Shown: positions 26,631 through 35,164 of the stretch, one piece after another
Layout of the letters: the number at the start of each line of letters is the position of its first letter
Numbering within the stretch: position 1 is the stretch's first letter
Source of the DNA: Variovorax fucosicus
GTDB lineage: Bacteria > Pseudomonadota > Gammaproteobacteria > Burkholderiales > Burkholderiaceae_C
DNA: 64,000 nt
Assembly (NCBI RefSeq): GCF_030316825.1
Contig: NZ_JASZYU010000001.1
Span: 558,001 to 622,000, forward strand
Direction of reading: 5' to 3'
Program-made: the position numbers and the translations under genes
The notes under the pieces: model-generated
Seen by the model: only the letters and a program-made list of their open reading frames with translations
What the model was told of the DNA's origin: nothing
The model's database searches: none

Positions 26631-27361
26631 AGCATCGTCACCAGGTGGCGGGTGACGCGCTGCGTAGATGTCAGCGGCATCATCTTCCAGATGGGCTTGA
26701 GCAGCGACAGCGGCACGGTGCCGCGCAGGATCACGCCGTTGTCCAGCGAGCGTGCGTGAGGAAAGTAGTCGGGTTTCACGCAGACGATGTCCTTGAAGCC
26801 GCGGCCATGGTAGTAGCGCAGTTGCGGATCGACCGGTACGCCGGCGCGTTGCAGTGCGATGTAGTCTTGCACCGACCGATCGCGATGGGACCGCAGCCAG
26901 CCTTCGAAGCCGGGGATCGGCGAGCCGAGGTAGATGTGGCGCCAGCCGCTCTTGAGCGCGTGTGGCCAGAAGAACTCAAGCAGTGCTTCGACGCCGCTTG
27001 GGTGGCTGCTGCTGAGGCTGATGCCGAACAGCGAATGGCTGCGCGCCGGCCGGGGCGAGTCGACGCAGTCGACCCACGACGCGGCATGACACCAGAAATC
27101 CGCGTGGACAGGACGCATGAACAGCGATGCGAGCAGCGTACCCGTGCTCTTGCAGAACGCGCCTGTCGAAAGGCTCGGATAGTCCTCGAGGCGCTGCAGG
27201 AGATCGTCCGACGATGCGGCCTGGATGGCGTCCCACTTTTCGCCCTCGAGCGTGAGCAGGGCCGGCAGGTCGCGGCGGGTCAGGAACCGGGCATGAGTGA
27301 GAGGGGCGGTCCGTGTGTGCGACGGCGAGTCCGAAGGAAAAACGAAAGAGGAGCGTGACAC
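26627..27361 (-). CDS. GNAT-like acyltransferase, substrate unknown
   Basis: About 244 residues. Seen: an N-terminal RRDLPALLTLEGEKWDAIQ helix, a middle part GISLSSSHPSGVEALLEFFWPHAL resembling a GNAT acyl-CoA loop and helix, and an end YYHGRGFKDIVCVKPDYFPH found in GNAT-type proteins. Assignment is by eye and moderate. The start is unsettled: no ATG exists in the first part of the frame; GTG 27361 is my choice, while the frame is open back to 27571 inside the FAD oxidoreductase gene. Its stop overlaps the desaturase start by ATGA, placing it first in a coupled three-gene operon. Confidence 0.6.
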   Translation of the reverse strand: MSRSSFVFPSDSPSHTRTAPLTHARFLTRRDLPALLTLEGEKWDAIQAASSDDLLQRLEDYPSLSTGAFCKSTGTLLASLFMRPVHADFWCHAASWVDCVDSPRPARSHSLFGISLSSSHPSGVEALLEFFWPHALKSGWRHIYLGSPIPGFEGWLRSHRDRSVQDYIALQRAGVPVDPQLRYYHGRGFKDIVCVKPDYFPHARSLDNGVILRGTVPLSLLKPIWKMMPLTSTQRVTRHLVTML

Positions 27362-27470
27362 AGTGGCGTGAGAGTGCGGGTCCCGGATCGGGATGCCGAT
27401 TACGCTTGTGGCACATGACGTCGCAGTGACTGCGGGTCCGGGGATCCAGGGCGGATAGAGGCGGCCGTCT

Positions 27471-28796
27471 CTAGAAGTCCGCGACCTTGCCCCACGCCGA
27501 CGACAGGAATCTGTCCGGGTGATACGGGCGGGGATCGACGAGGGGTTCGGCGCCACTGACGATGTCGGCAATCAAATGCCCGGCCCCGGGGCCGATGCCG
27601 AAGCCATGGCCACTGAACCCGGCCGCCAGCACGAGCCCGCGCAGGTTCGACATCTCGCCGATTCCAGGGACGCCGTCGGGCGTGCTGTCCACATAGCCCG
27701 CCCAGGCTGCCGTGACCGAGCTCTCCTTCAGCGTCGGCACCAGCGCTACCGCACGCTTGTACGTGAGGTCAACAACCGATGCGTCGACCTTCGGATCGAG
27801 AATGCGCATTCGCTCCATCGGCGTCGGCTTGTCAAGCCGCCAGCGCGACCAGCCTTCGTGGCCGGAGCGCACGCCTTCGAGTCCGCCGGGCGCGAGATTG
27901 CGCCATCTGCGTTGGAACATGGGCAGGAACTGCGGTGCAAAACGCAGAAGCTGCGGCGTAGGGTCCACGCGTCCCCGACCGCTGATGGCCAGGGTATATC
28001 CGCCGTCCACACGCCGCGTCATGGAGACGCCGGTCGTGTGGAGCGCAGCCGGTATCTCCTTGCCGTCCGTGGCAACCGACAGCACCGTCTGCCGGATGGA
28101 GGCCTGGGGAAACCGAATGCCATATTGGCGGCAGAACGAGGAGGCCCAGGCGCCTCCGGCAAGCACCGCGACCTTGGTGCGGATCGTGCCGTTCTCGGTG
28201 ACTACTGCCGAGAGCCGCCCGCCCTCGGTCTCCACGCCCCGCGCCGCGCAGCCCTGGTGCACTGTGCCGCCAAGTTTCAGAAAGGCGCGCGCCACGGCCG
28301 GCGCAGCACGCGACGGGTCCGCAGTGCCGTCGGTAGGCGCGAAGACACCGCCCTTCCAGGGCTTGCCGGTGGCCCGCCCGCGTTGCGCCGCTTGTTCCGC
28401 GGTCAGCATCTGGGTCTTCACGTCAACGGTGCGCGCGAACTCCCCCCAGCGAGCCCAGCCGGCCAACTCCTTCTCGCTGTTGCTGAGGTAGAGCAGACCG
28501 CATCTCTGGAAGCCCGTCTCCTCACCGGTCTCCGGCGTGAATTGCTCCCACAGCGCCAGGCTCTTCGTGGCCATCGGCAATTCGCGTGCATCCCGGTTCT
28601 GCTGCCGGCACCAACCCCAGTTCCGGCTCGATTGTTCGGCGCCGACGCGCCCCTTTTCCACAATCGCGACCTTCATCCCGCGCTTTGCCATGTAGTACGC
28701 AGCAAACACTCCGATGATGCCGCCACCAATCACGACGACGTCGGCGTGCGTCGGCAGATCCGGGCTGGACTCAACGGGAAACAGGGGTGCAGGCAT
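27471..28796 (-). CDS. FAD-dependent oxidoreductase (DAO family, PuuB-like)
   Basis: A 441-residue amine/amino-acid oxidase of the DAO fold. Seen: FAD motif VVVIGGGIIGVFAAYYMAKRG, then SSRNWGWCRQQNRDARELP with a Cys near the isoalloxazine-binding region, and the C-terminal AAGFSGHGFGIGPGAGHLIAD. Family knowledge: similar enzymes oxidise gamma-glutamylputrescine or related amines, giving an aldehyde for the neighbouring aldehyde dehydrogenase. ATG 28796 is preferred; a TTG at 28814 is in frame. Clearly paralogous to the protein at 60437-61762, sharing the end SAWGKVADF. Confidence 0.9.
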   Translation of the reverse strand: MPAPLFPVESSPDLPTHADVVVIGGGIIGVFAAYYMAKRGMKVAIVEKGRVGAEQSSRNWGWCRQQNRDARELPMATKSLALWEQFTPETGEETGFQRCGLLYLSNSEKELAGWARWGEFARTVDVKTQMLTAEQAAQRGRATGKPWKGGVFAPTDGTADPSRAAPAVARAFLKLGGTVHQGCAARGVETEGGRLSAVVTENGTIRTKVAVLAGGAWASSFCRQYGIRFPQASIRQTVLSVATDGKEIPAALHTTGVSMTRRVDGGYTLAISGRGRVDPTPQLLRFAPQFLPMFQRRWRNLAPGGLEGVRSGHEGWSRWRLDKPTPMERMRILDPKVDASVVDLTYKRAVALVPTLKESSVTAAWAGYVDSTPDGVPGIGEMSNLRGLVLAAGFSGHGFGIGPGAGHLIADIVSGAEPLVDPRPYHPDRFLSSAWGKVADF

Positions 28797-28873
28797 GCTC
28801 GGGATGTCCGTCAAGGGTCAGAGAAAACGCGAAAGCATGTGTGCTTTCTTGTCGGCAGATCTTGGAGATGAGA

Positions 28874-30313
28874 TCAGTAGCCAAGAACTGCCTTGGTCTC
28901 GAGATATTCCTCGAGTCCGTGGACGCCGTATTCGCGGCCGTTGCCGGACCGCTTGTAGCCGCCGAACGGCGCATGGCTGGTCCATGCCGGGTAGTTGATG
29001 TGCACCTGGCCGGCGCGCAGTTGCGCCGCCACGCGCCGTGCCCGCTCCGGGTCGCCAGACTGCACGCTTGCACTGAGGCCATAGACCGTATCGTTCGCCA
29101 TCGCGATGGCCTCGGCCTCATCCCGGTAGGGCATGATGACCAGCACGGGCCCGAATATTTCTTCCCGCGCCACCCTCATGTCCGGCGTCACATCGGAGAA
29201 CACAGTCGGGCGCACGAAGTAGCCTTGCGCCAAACCCGCAGGCCTGCCCGGACCGCCGCAGACCAGCCTGGCGCCCTCTTCCATTCCGCTGGCGATCATC
29301 GCCTGCACCCTTGCGTATTGCGCGGCGTTTGCAATCGGACCCATCGACGTCTTCTCGTCGCGCGGATCACCCACAGTGATACCGGCCGCTGCTGTCGCTG
29401 CCAATGCCTCCACCTCGGCCAGGCGCGATGCGGGCACCAGCATCCGCGTCGGTGCGCTGCACGACTGGCCTGCGTTGCGCATCCCTGCCAACAGGCCCTT
29501 CGCTACACCCTGCTCGAAATCAGCGTCGTCGAGAAACAGGTTCGGCGACTTGCCGCCCAGTTCCTGCACGACGCGCTTGACCGTCACTGCGGCCGCCTGC
29601 GCCACGAGTACGCCGGCTCGCGTCGATCCGGTGATGGAGATCATGTCGACATCGGGGTGCGCCGCCAACGCGGCGCCGACGACCTCACCCGTGCCACCGA
29701 CCAGGTTGAACACGCCGGCTGGCGCGCCGGCATCGTGCATCACTTGCGCGAAGAGCTGCGCGCTGTAGGGTGACAGTTCGCTGGGCTTCAGGACGATCGT
29801 GCAGCCGGCAGCGATCGCCGGTGCGACCTTGGCGGTGATCTGATACAGCGGCCAATTCCACGGCGTGATCAGCGCGCATACGCCGATCGGCTCTTTCGCA
29901 ATGGCGATGCCGTCCTCGACGGAAAGAAATCGGTAGCGTTGCAGCACTTCCATCTGGGCGCGAACATGCGCGAGCGCAAAAGGCACGTGGGCGGCTCTGG
30001 CGAATCCGATGGGAGCGCCCATCTCCGCCGCGATGGCTTGCGCGAAAAGCTCCGCACGTTCCTCCAGCAACGCCAGGATCCGGCCCAGCAGCGCAAGCCG
30101 CTCGTCGAGTGTGCTTCGTGAGAATGTTTCAAAAGCGCGTCGGGCCGCAGCAACGGCAAGGTCGACATCGATCGATGAACCGGCTGCGACATGCCCGATG
30201 ATCTCTTCGGAATATGGATTGACGACCGCAATGCTTGCTGCATGGGCGCGGTCGTGCCAGCACCCATCGATGTAGAACCGGGAGTCGTCCCCGCTGCGGT
30301 TGTTAACTGCCAT
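28874..30313 (-). CDS. NAD-dependent aldehyde dehydrogenase
   Basis: A 479-residue aldehyde dehydrogenase of usual length. Seen: Asn in ITPWNWPLYQ, catalytic Glu in QELGGKSPNLF and catalytic Cys in GQSCSAPTRML, with the NAD motif GSTRAGVLV. It oxidises an aldehyde to the acid. Lies between the cupin and the FAD oxidoreductase on the same strand (77-bp gap to the latter), consistent with a pathway amine - aldehyde - acid. The enzyme at 62545-63975 is its close paralogue, sharing most of these motifs and the GREYG(V/I)xGLEEYLETKA end. Confidence 0.95.
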   Translation of the reverse strand: MAVNNRSGDDSRFYIDGCWHDRAHAASIAVVNPYSEEIIGHVAAGSSIDVDLAVAAARRAFETFSRSTLDERLALLGRILALLEERAELFAQAIAAEMGAPIGFARAAHVPFALAHVRAQMEVLQRYRFLSVEDGIAIAKEPIGVCALITPWNWPLYQITAKVAPAIAAGCTIVLKPSELSPYSAQLFAQVMHDAGAPAGVFNLVGGTGEVVGAALAAHPDVDMISITGSTRAGVLVAQAAAVTVKRVVQELGGKSPNLFLDDADFEQGVAKGLLAGMRNAGQSCSAPTRMLVPASRLAEVEALAATAAAGITVGDPRDEKTSMGPIANAAQYARVQAMIASGMEEGARLVCGGPGRPAGLAQGYFVRPTVFSDVTPDMRVAREEIFGPVLVIMPYRDEAEAIAMANDTVYGLSASVQSGDPERARRVAAQLRAGQVHINYPAWTSHAPFGGYKRSGNGREYGVHGLEEYLETKAVLGY

Positions 30314-30371
30314 GATCAGGCTTTCGCTTTCAGTCTTCGGGTGATTCAGCTGTCGACAAGCAATGCTGAGG

Positions 30372-30725
30372 TCAGGCGGTAACCCAAACCTTGCGCACGG
30401 TTTCGATGGTTCGCCACGTCCCGATGTAGCCCGGCTTCATGATGAAGCAGTCGCCAGCCTTGTAGGTCGACGGAGGCTGGCCTTGCTCCGTGATTTCCAC
30501 CACGCCAGAAAGGATCAGGCAAAACTCCCACGTGTCTCCTTTGATGGAGTGGTTGACGCCCACCGTCGACTCGAACACCCCCGCATTGACTTTGCCGTCC
30601 TTCGCACTGTCGATGTCCCAGCTGCGGCACACCACATCCCCCTCGATGACGCGTTCCGCTGGTGGCCGGTATTCACGCGGCTCGCCAAGTTGGTCGAAGT
30701 TGAAGGGGACAAGAAGCTTGGACAT
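30372..30725 (-). CDS. Cupin domain protein (DUF861-like)
   Basis: A 117-residue cupin. Seen: DTWEFCLILSGVVEITEQG and YKAGDCFIMKPGYIGTWR, the pattern of the DUF861/(S)-ureidoglycine aminohydrolase-like cupin group, ending with TVRKVWV. Metal ligands are sparse, as is common in this group. ATG 30725 starts MSKLLVPFNF; the longer frame to 30839 has poor composition. First gene of the minus-strand unit cupin-ALDH-FAD oxidoreductase. The specific role is unknown. Confidence 0.8.
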   Translation of the reverse strand: MSKLLVPFNFDQLGEPREYRPPAERVIEGDVVCRSWDIDSAKDGKVNAGVFESTVGVNHSIKGDTWEFCLILSGVVEITEQGQPPSTYKAGDCFIMKPGYIGTWRTIETVRKVWVTA

Positions 30726-31039
30726 GTGGAGACCTGTTCGCATTGCTGGATGGTGGGCCAATGCTAAAGAGAGCACGGCTGCGCCGATGCCGAACGAGGT
30801 CCCCGGAAAAGTGAGAAATGTGTGATTGCCACCTTCCATTGGTGGATCGTGCCGCAGCGACCGCCAAGGTCACGGGGCACCGCCCCGCGCAGGTGCCAGC
30901 AGGACGACGTTGACGAGGGCGGCATGCGCGGCCACCATGGTGCACATCGCCCATGCCCGACCGGGCAGCCTCCCTGGAGAGGCCTGGACCGCTCTGGAAG
31001 GGGGTCCACGGCGCCGTCCAGAGCTTTCAAGGAGATCTC
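30726..31039. other. Intergenic region between cupin and methyltransferase genes
   Basis: A divergent gap of 314 bp with no convincing gene. It holds a GC hairpin CGGGGC-ACC-GCCCCG at 30873-30887 and a perfect palindrome CACCATGGTG at 30933-30942, and the AAGGAGATCTC ribosome site of the methyltransferase at its right end. Promoters for both neighbours must lie here but I see no clear -35/-10 pair. Confidence 0.5.
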
Positions 31040-31852
31040 ATGGCTGAGAGCGACAAGGTGTTCGCGGGCTCGATCCCGAAGTTCTACGACACGCTGATGG
31101 TTCCCCTGATCTTCCAGGCCTATGCCGCCGACCTGGCGGCGCTTGTCGCTGCCTCATCGCCCGGCTCGGTGCTTGAAACGGCAGCCGGCAGCGGCGTGGT
31201 CACGCGGGCGCTTGCGCCGAAGCTCCGCGCCGACGCGCGCTACGTGGTGACCGACCTCAACCAGGCCATGCTCGACTATGCCGTCACGCGGCAGGCGTCC
31301 GACGGCCGTATCGAATGGCGGCAGGCGGACGCGCTGGCCCTGCCGTTCGAAGATGCCTCGTTCGACGTCGTTTGCTGCCAGTTCGGCGCGATGTTTTTCC
31401 CGGACCGGGTCGCGGGCTTCGCCGAGGCGCGTCGCGTGTTGAGGCCAGGCGGGCGCTTTGTCTTCAATGTTTGGGACCGCATCGAAGAGAACGCCTTTGC
31501 CGACGACGTCACCAACGCCGTCGCCGCGGTGTTTTCGCACGACCCCCCGCGATTCCTCGCCCGCACGCCGCACGGCTATCACGATGTCGCACTGATCCGA
31601 GCGGAATTGAGCCGCGCAGGGTTCGCCGACATCGAGATCGATACGCGCGAGAAGGTGAGTCGCGCGTCATCTGCACACGACGTCGCCACCGCCTATTGCC
31701 AGGGAACGCCGCTGCGCAACGAAATCGAGGCGCGCGACGCCAGCCTGCTCCAACTCGCTACGGACCGCGCGACGGAAGCGATCGCCAGCCGCCATGGCGC
31801 AGGCCCCGTGGCCGGCAAGATTCAGGCGCATGTGATCGTGGCGGCGGGATAG
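31040..31852 (+). CDS. Class I SAM-dependent methyltransferase
   Basis: A 270-residue methyltransferase of the UbiE/Methyltransf_11 type. Seen: motif I VLETAAGSGVVTRAL, motif II-like YVVTDLNQAMLDYA with the acidic SAM-ribose residue, SFDVVCCQFGAMFF and the RRVLRPGGRFVFNVWD motif. Substrate unknown. ATG 31040 follows AAGGAGATCTC. No operon partner in the same direction. Confidence 0.9.
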   Translation: MAESDKVFAGSIPKFYDTLMVPLIFQAYAADLAALVAASSPGSVLETAAGSGVVTRALAPKLRADARYVVTDLNQAMLDYAVTRQASDGRIEWRQADALALPFEDASFDVVCCQFGAMFFPDRVAGFAEARRVLRPGGRFVFNVWDRIEENAFADDVTNAVAAVFSHDPPRFLARTPHGYHDVALIRAELSRAGFADIEIDTREKVSRASSAHDVATAYCQGTPLRNEIEARDASLLQLATDRATEAIASRHGAGPVAGKIQAHVIVAAG

Positions 31853-31911
31853 CGGAGTCCCGGCCTGGTTCAGGCGTCGGCCGCTTTCGCACAAGCCTGA
31901 CCCAGGGTTGC

Positions 31912-32202
31912 TCAGACCCCTTCGACGATCCGCAGATCCCGTTCGGCCCCGTCGCCCAGCGCGGCGAGCGCGGCCTGGTAGTCGGGGCTGTCATGCACGG
32001 CTTTAGCCTGCTCGACGCTGTCGAACTCGATCAACACGGTGCGTTGGGCCAAACCGTATTCGTAGACCTTGACGGGCAGGCCGCGCGCGAGAAAGCGCCC
32101 GCCGCCGGCAGTGATCGCCGGGCCGGCCAGCTTCGCGTAGGCCGCAAGTTTGTCGGCGTCTTTGACGGCACGGTACGCACTGACCCAATAGGCTTTTGCC
32201 AT
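31912..32202 (-). CDS. DUF1330 domain protein
   Basis: A 96-residue protein matching DUF1330 across its length. Seen: start AKAYWVSAYRAVKDADKLAAYA, GGRFLARG and VLIEFDSVEQAKAVHDSPDY. Family knowledge: a ferredoxin-like dimeric alpha-beta barrel fold, function unknown. ATG 32202 follows AGAGAGAAATC; a longer frame upstream overlaps the SnoaL gene and is rejected. Confidence 0.92.
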   Translation of the reverse strand: MAKAYWVSAYRAVKDADKLAAYAKLAGPAITAGGGRFLARGLPVKVYEYGLAQRTVLIEFDSVEQAKAVHDSPDYQAALAALGDGAERDLRIVEGV

Positions 32203-32326
32203 GATGATTTCTCTCTGTTGCTGAGTGAACAATATAGCTTGCCAGGACGCATGTCTGACGCCCTGCGACCAAGCTGAAGTCAGTACACTGAACACCGGCA
32301 CGAAGGCTCTAGAGAGGTGCCCGATC

Positions 32327-32740
32327 ATGCAAACGGCAATTCCTGAAATGACCACTGACGTGTTGCAAGCATTTGCCGACGCGTGGAATCGCCACGATAT
32401 CGATGCACTCATGTCGTTCATGGCAGACGATTGCGTCTTCGAAGCGTCTGCCGGCGCGGACGTCTGCGGCACCCGATGCGTCGGCGGCAAGGCCGTGCGA
32501 GCTGGTTTCGCGGAGGTCTGGGCAGTCTTTCCTGATGCCCATTGGGGGAACGCGCGCCATTTTGTCCACGGAGACCGGGGAGTATCGGAATGGACGTTCA
32601 CGGGAACACGCACGGACGGAACTCGCGTCGAGGTTCAAGGTTGTGATCTGTTTACTTTTCGAGCCGGCAAGATTCTCCTGAAGAACTCCTACCGAAAAAA
32701 CCGTTCGGCCCCGGCGGAGTCAACTCGGCATTCGACCTGA
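32327..32740 (+). CDS. SnoaL-like (nuclear transport factor 2 fold) protein
   Basis: A 137-residue NTF2-like protein. Seen: VLQAFADAWNRHDIDALMSFMADDCVFEA at its start (the classic first helices and strand), then GGKAVRAGFAEVW and the final strands with GCDLFTFRAGKI. Family knowledge: a cone-shaped fold used by polyketide cyclases, isomerases and proteins of unknown role. ATG 32327 follows AGAGAGG. Divergent from the DUF1330 gene. Confidence 0.88.
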   Translation: MQTAIPEMTTDVLQAFADAWNRHDIDALMSFMADDCVFEASAGADVCGTRCVGGKAVRAGFAEVWAVFPDAHWGNARHFVHGDRGVSEWTFTGTRTDGTRVEVQGCDLFTFRAGKILLKNSYRKNRSAPAESTRHST

Positions 32741-32782
32741 GCAGCACCGCCGCCATCAGAAGGTCGCCAGCACTGAAACCTG

Positions 32783-33166
32783 CTAGCCAGCTTTGGCTTT
32801 TCGCCCCTGCGAGATCGACTTCTTGGGCGGCACGGTAGCTCCGTATTCTTGCCACCATTGGGTCAGTGCTTCCATCGTCGGACCAAGACCTCGGGCCTTC
32901 AGCGTGATTTCGTAGTCGACTCGGGGTGGGACTTCGGCGAAGACCGTGCGCGACACCAGGCCGTCCGCTTCCAGCTCACGAAGTTGCGCCGTCAACATGT
33001 GTTGAGTGATTCCCGGAATCGCGCGCCGTAGCTCACCGAAGCGGTGTATCCGCTGATTGAGCAACCAAAGAATTTCCAGTTTCCATTTGCCCGAAAGCAG
33101 CGCAAATGCCCGGCGCATTTCCTCGTGCATGTTGACCTTATCGAGGTCATTGGTCTGGTTTTTCAT
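32783..33166 (-). CDS. HxlR family transcriptional regulator
   Basis: A 127-residue winged helix-turn-helix regulator. Seen: FALLSGKWKLEILWLLNQ, RFGELRRAIPGITQHMLTAQLRELEADGLV and EITLKARGLGPTMEAL, the full HxlR signature (no N-terminal redox cysteine is visible). ATG 33166 is preferred over the GTG at 33178. Divergent from a DoxX-SDR pair, its likely target. HxlR proteins often respond to aldehydes or quinones. Confidence 0.93.
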   Translation of the reverse strand: MKNQTNDLDKVNMHEEMRRAFALLSGKWKLEILWLLNQRIHRFGELRRAIPGITQHMLTAQLRELEADGLVSRTVFAEVPPRVDYEITLKARGLGPTMEALTQWWQEYGATVPPKKSISQGRKAKAG

Positions 33167-33322
33167 ACTTAGCGCCACTTTTTCATCCTACTTGTTGGTA
33201 TCGATGTTAGGCCACATCATTCGTGCATACCTTGAACGGCGCGAACGAAGGCGAGCTGCAATCCGACCCTGAAAAGTTGATTCAGCAACCCTTGCACCAA
33301 AGATATTGACCAGGATTTCCTC

Positions 33323-33712
33323 ATGCCCCGCAAGTACACCTACTGGATCAGCACTGCATTCCTGTCGCTGCTCTATCTGGCTTCAGCCACTTTGTACGCA
33401 ACGCAGGCAGACACGATCCGCCAGGCACTTGCTTCGCTCGGTTACCCCGGCTATCTCGTGCCGGTCCTGATGGTCGCAAAGGTTCTCGGCGTGGTGGCGA
33501 TTCTGTCGCGCGTCAACGTGGCACTCAGCAATCTCGCCTATGCAGGCATGTTCTATCACCTGCTGCTCTCCTTCTCTGCGCATATCAATGTGGGTGATGG
33601 CGCTGGCTCCGTACCTGCGGTGATCGGATTGGGCCTGTTGATCGCCTCTTTCCTTACCCAGAACAGCGCTCGCGCAAAGCAATCGCCTTATCCGCCGATA
33701 GCGGTGGGCTGA
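33323..33712 (+). CDS. DoxX-like family membrane protein
   Basis: A 129-residue membrane protein with four hydrophobic segments (about residues 8-26, 45-62, 68-86 and 98-113). Seen: ALASLGYPGYLVPVLMVAKVLGVVAIL and the AYAGMFYHLLLSFSAHI segment of DoxX-like proteins. Family knowledge: DoxX-like proteins are often induced by redox or electrophile stress, with poorly known biochemical roles. It forms a unit with the SDR 35 bp downstream, divergent from HxlR. Confidence 0.88.
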   Translation: MPRKYTYWISTAFLSLLYLASATLYATQADTIRQALASLGYPGYLVPVLMVAKVLGVVAILSRVNVALSNLAYAGMFYHLLLSFSAHINVGDGAGSVPAVIGLGLLIASFLTQNSARAKQSPYPPIAVG

Positions 33713-33747
33713 TATGAAAACCTCACCCAACTCCATACGGAAAAAAG

Positions 33748-34488
33748 ATGAATCGACTCATTGGAAAAGTAGCTGTTGTCACGGGCGCCGGCCGCGGCAT
33801 CGGGCGGGCAGTGGCCAGGCTGTTTGCAGCGGAAGGCGCCAGAGTGGCGGTTCTCTCGCGCACTCCTGGCAATGTCGACCGCGTTGTGGCCGACATCGAG
33901 GCGGCTGGCGGGAGCGCGCTTGGCCTCGTCTGCGATGTCACCGATCCGGCTCAGATCAAGGCATCGGTGGATCAAGTGGTCGCGGCCTTCGGGCGGATCG
34001 ACATCCTCGTGAACAACGCCTTCGATCCGTCCTCGGTTGCCTCCTCGATCATCGATCTCTCCGTTGAACAACTGCAACGCAATTTCGATACGGGACCCAT
34101 CGCCTACTTGCAGATGATGCAGGCATGCCACCCGTACTTGCAGACGAGTGGGGACGGGCGGGTGATCAACTTCGCTTCTTGCGCTGGTGTTCTGGGCATG
34201 GAGAGTTATGGCCCATATGCCATGGCAAAAGAAGCGGTAAGGGCATTGACCAGGGTCGCGGCGCGCGAGTGGGGCCGCGACAAGATCACCGTGAACAACG
34301 TTCTTCCCATCGCGAACACCTGGGGCACGGACGATGTTCCCGCGCCGACCAACCCGCTCGCGCGGCATGGATCGCCTGAAGAGGACATCGCGCCCGTTGT
34401 CCTGTTCCTCGCGAGCAAAGATGCGCAGTTCCTGACGGGCTACAGCATCACTCCCGATGGCGGGATGATCATCGATAGCGCGCGCTGA
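33748..34488 (+). CDS. SDR family oxidoreductase
   Basis: A 246-residue short-chain dehydrogenase. Seen: VTGAGRGIGRAVAR, DILVNNAF (in place of NNAG), Ser in NFASCAG, Tyr and Lys in YAMAKEAV, and a SITPDGG end. The NNAF variant and the Met between Tyr and Lys are small departures from the consensus. Cotranscribed with the DoxX-like gene and probably controlled by HxlR; a reductase of a reactive carbonyl is a reasonable guess. Confidence 0.88.
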   Translation: MNRLIGKVAVVTGAGRGIGRAVARLFAAEGARVAVLSRTPGNVDRVVADIEAAGGSALGLVCDVTDPAQIKASVDQVVAAFGRIDILVNNAFDPSSVASSIIDLSVEQLQRNFDTGPIAYLQMMQACHPYLQTSGDGRVINFASCAGVLGMESYGPYAMAKEAVRALTRVAAREWGRDKITVNNVLPIANTWGTDDVPAPTNPLARHGSPEEDIAPVVLFLASKDAQFLTGYSITPDGGMIIDSAR

Positions 34489-34535
34489 CGCGTGGCGCGC
34501 GGCGCGAGGCGCTCAATCAAGCGGCGAAGAAAGGT

Positions 34536-35036
34536 CTAGGCTTCAACATAGAAATAGCGGTCTGCGTTCTCGCAGAGATGCCTGACCAGGTGAGGAATTC
34601 GATCCCAGTCGTCCTTGTAGGGATTGTCCACGGCGTTGTACGCCGCCTCGGTTCGATCGTAGTCGAGCGGCGTCTTGGCGTGCTGCTCGAGCATGTGCCG
34701 AAGCGCCATGGCTTCCTCTGACATCCCGACTTCGGCATAACTCGCGGCCGCGACATGGACCAGCGTTTGGCCCGAGTTGTGCAGGCCCGTCGTGAATCCC
34801 TCGCCCGCCCGGCTCTGCTCCCACTCGAAGATCGAGTACACGATCCTGTAGCCGGGTGGGAGTTGATCAAGAAGATGGTCGGGGTCGCGGACGTCCAATT
34901 CCGACGCCAACCGGTACATCCCTTCCTCCGGGATTCCCTCGCCATCTGACTGCCAGAAGGGAGAAACATCTGAGCCAGCTGAACTGGAGGCCTCGTCGAC
35001 CATCCGCAGAACCAGCGCTGGAATGATGCGGGTCAT
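34536..35036 (-). CDS. DUF4375 (DMP19-like) protein
   Basis: A 166-residue acidic protein. Seen: DPDHLLDQLPPGYRIVYSIFEWE, then GFTTGLHNSGQTLVHVAAASYAEVGMSEEA, resembling the DUF4375/DMP19 layout in which a helical domain is preceded by FxxxxxNSG-like motifs. Family knowledge: Neisseria DMP19 is a DNA mimic that interferes with a regulator; whether this holds here is not known. ATG 35036 follows AGAAAGG. Confidence 0.6.
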   Translation of the reverse strand: MTRIIPALVLRMVDEASSSAGSDVSPFWQSDGEGIPEEGMYRLASELDVRDPDHLLDQLPPGYRIVYSIFEWEQSRAGEGFTTGLHNSGQTLVHVAAASYAEVGMSEEAMALRHMLEQHAKTPLDYDRTEAAYNAVDNPYKDDWDRIPHLVRHLCENADRYFYVEA

Positions 35037-35164
35037 GTGTGCCTTTCTTGATCGGTATGCGAGTTTGGTGGGGCTAGCCAAGTGCACCGGCACGCGTGAT
35101 GCCCTGATATCCTGAGAAGAATAAACGAGTCGCGGCAGATCATGCCCGGCCGTGGAGACAATTC

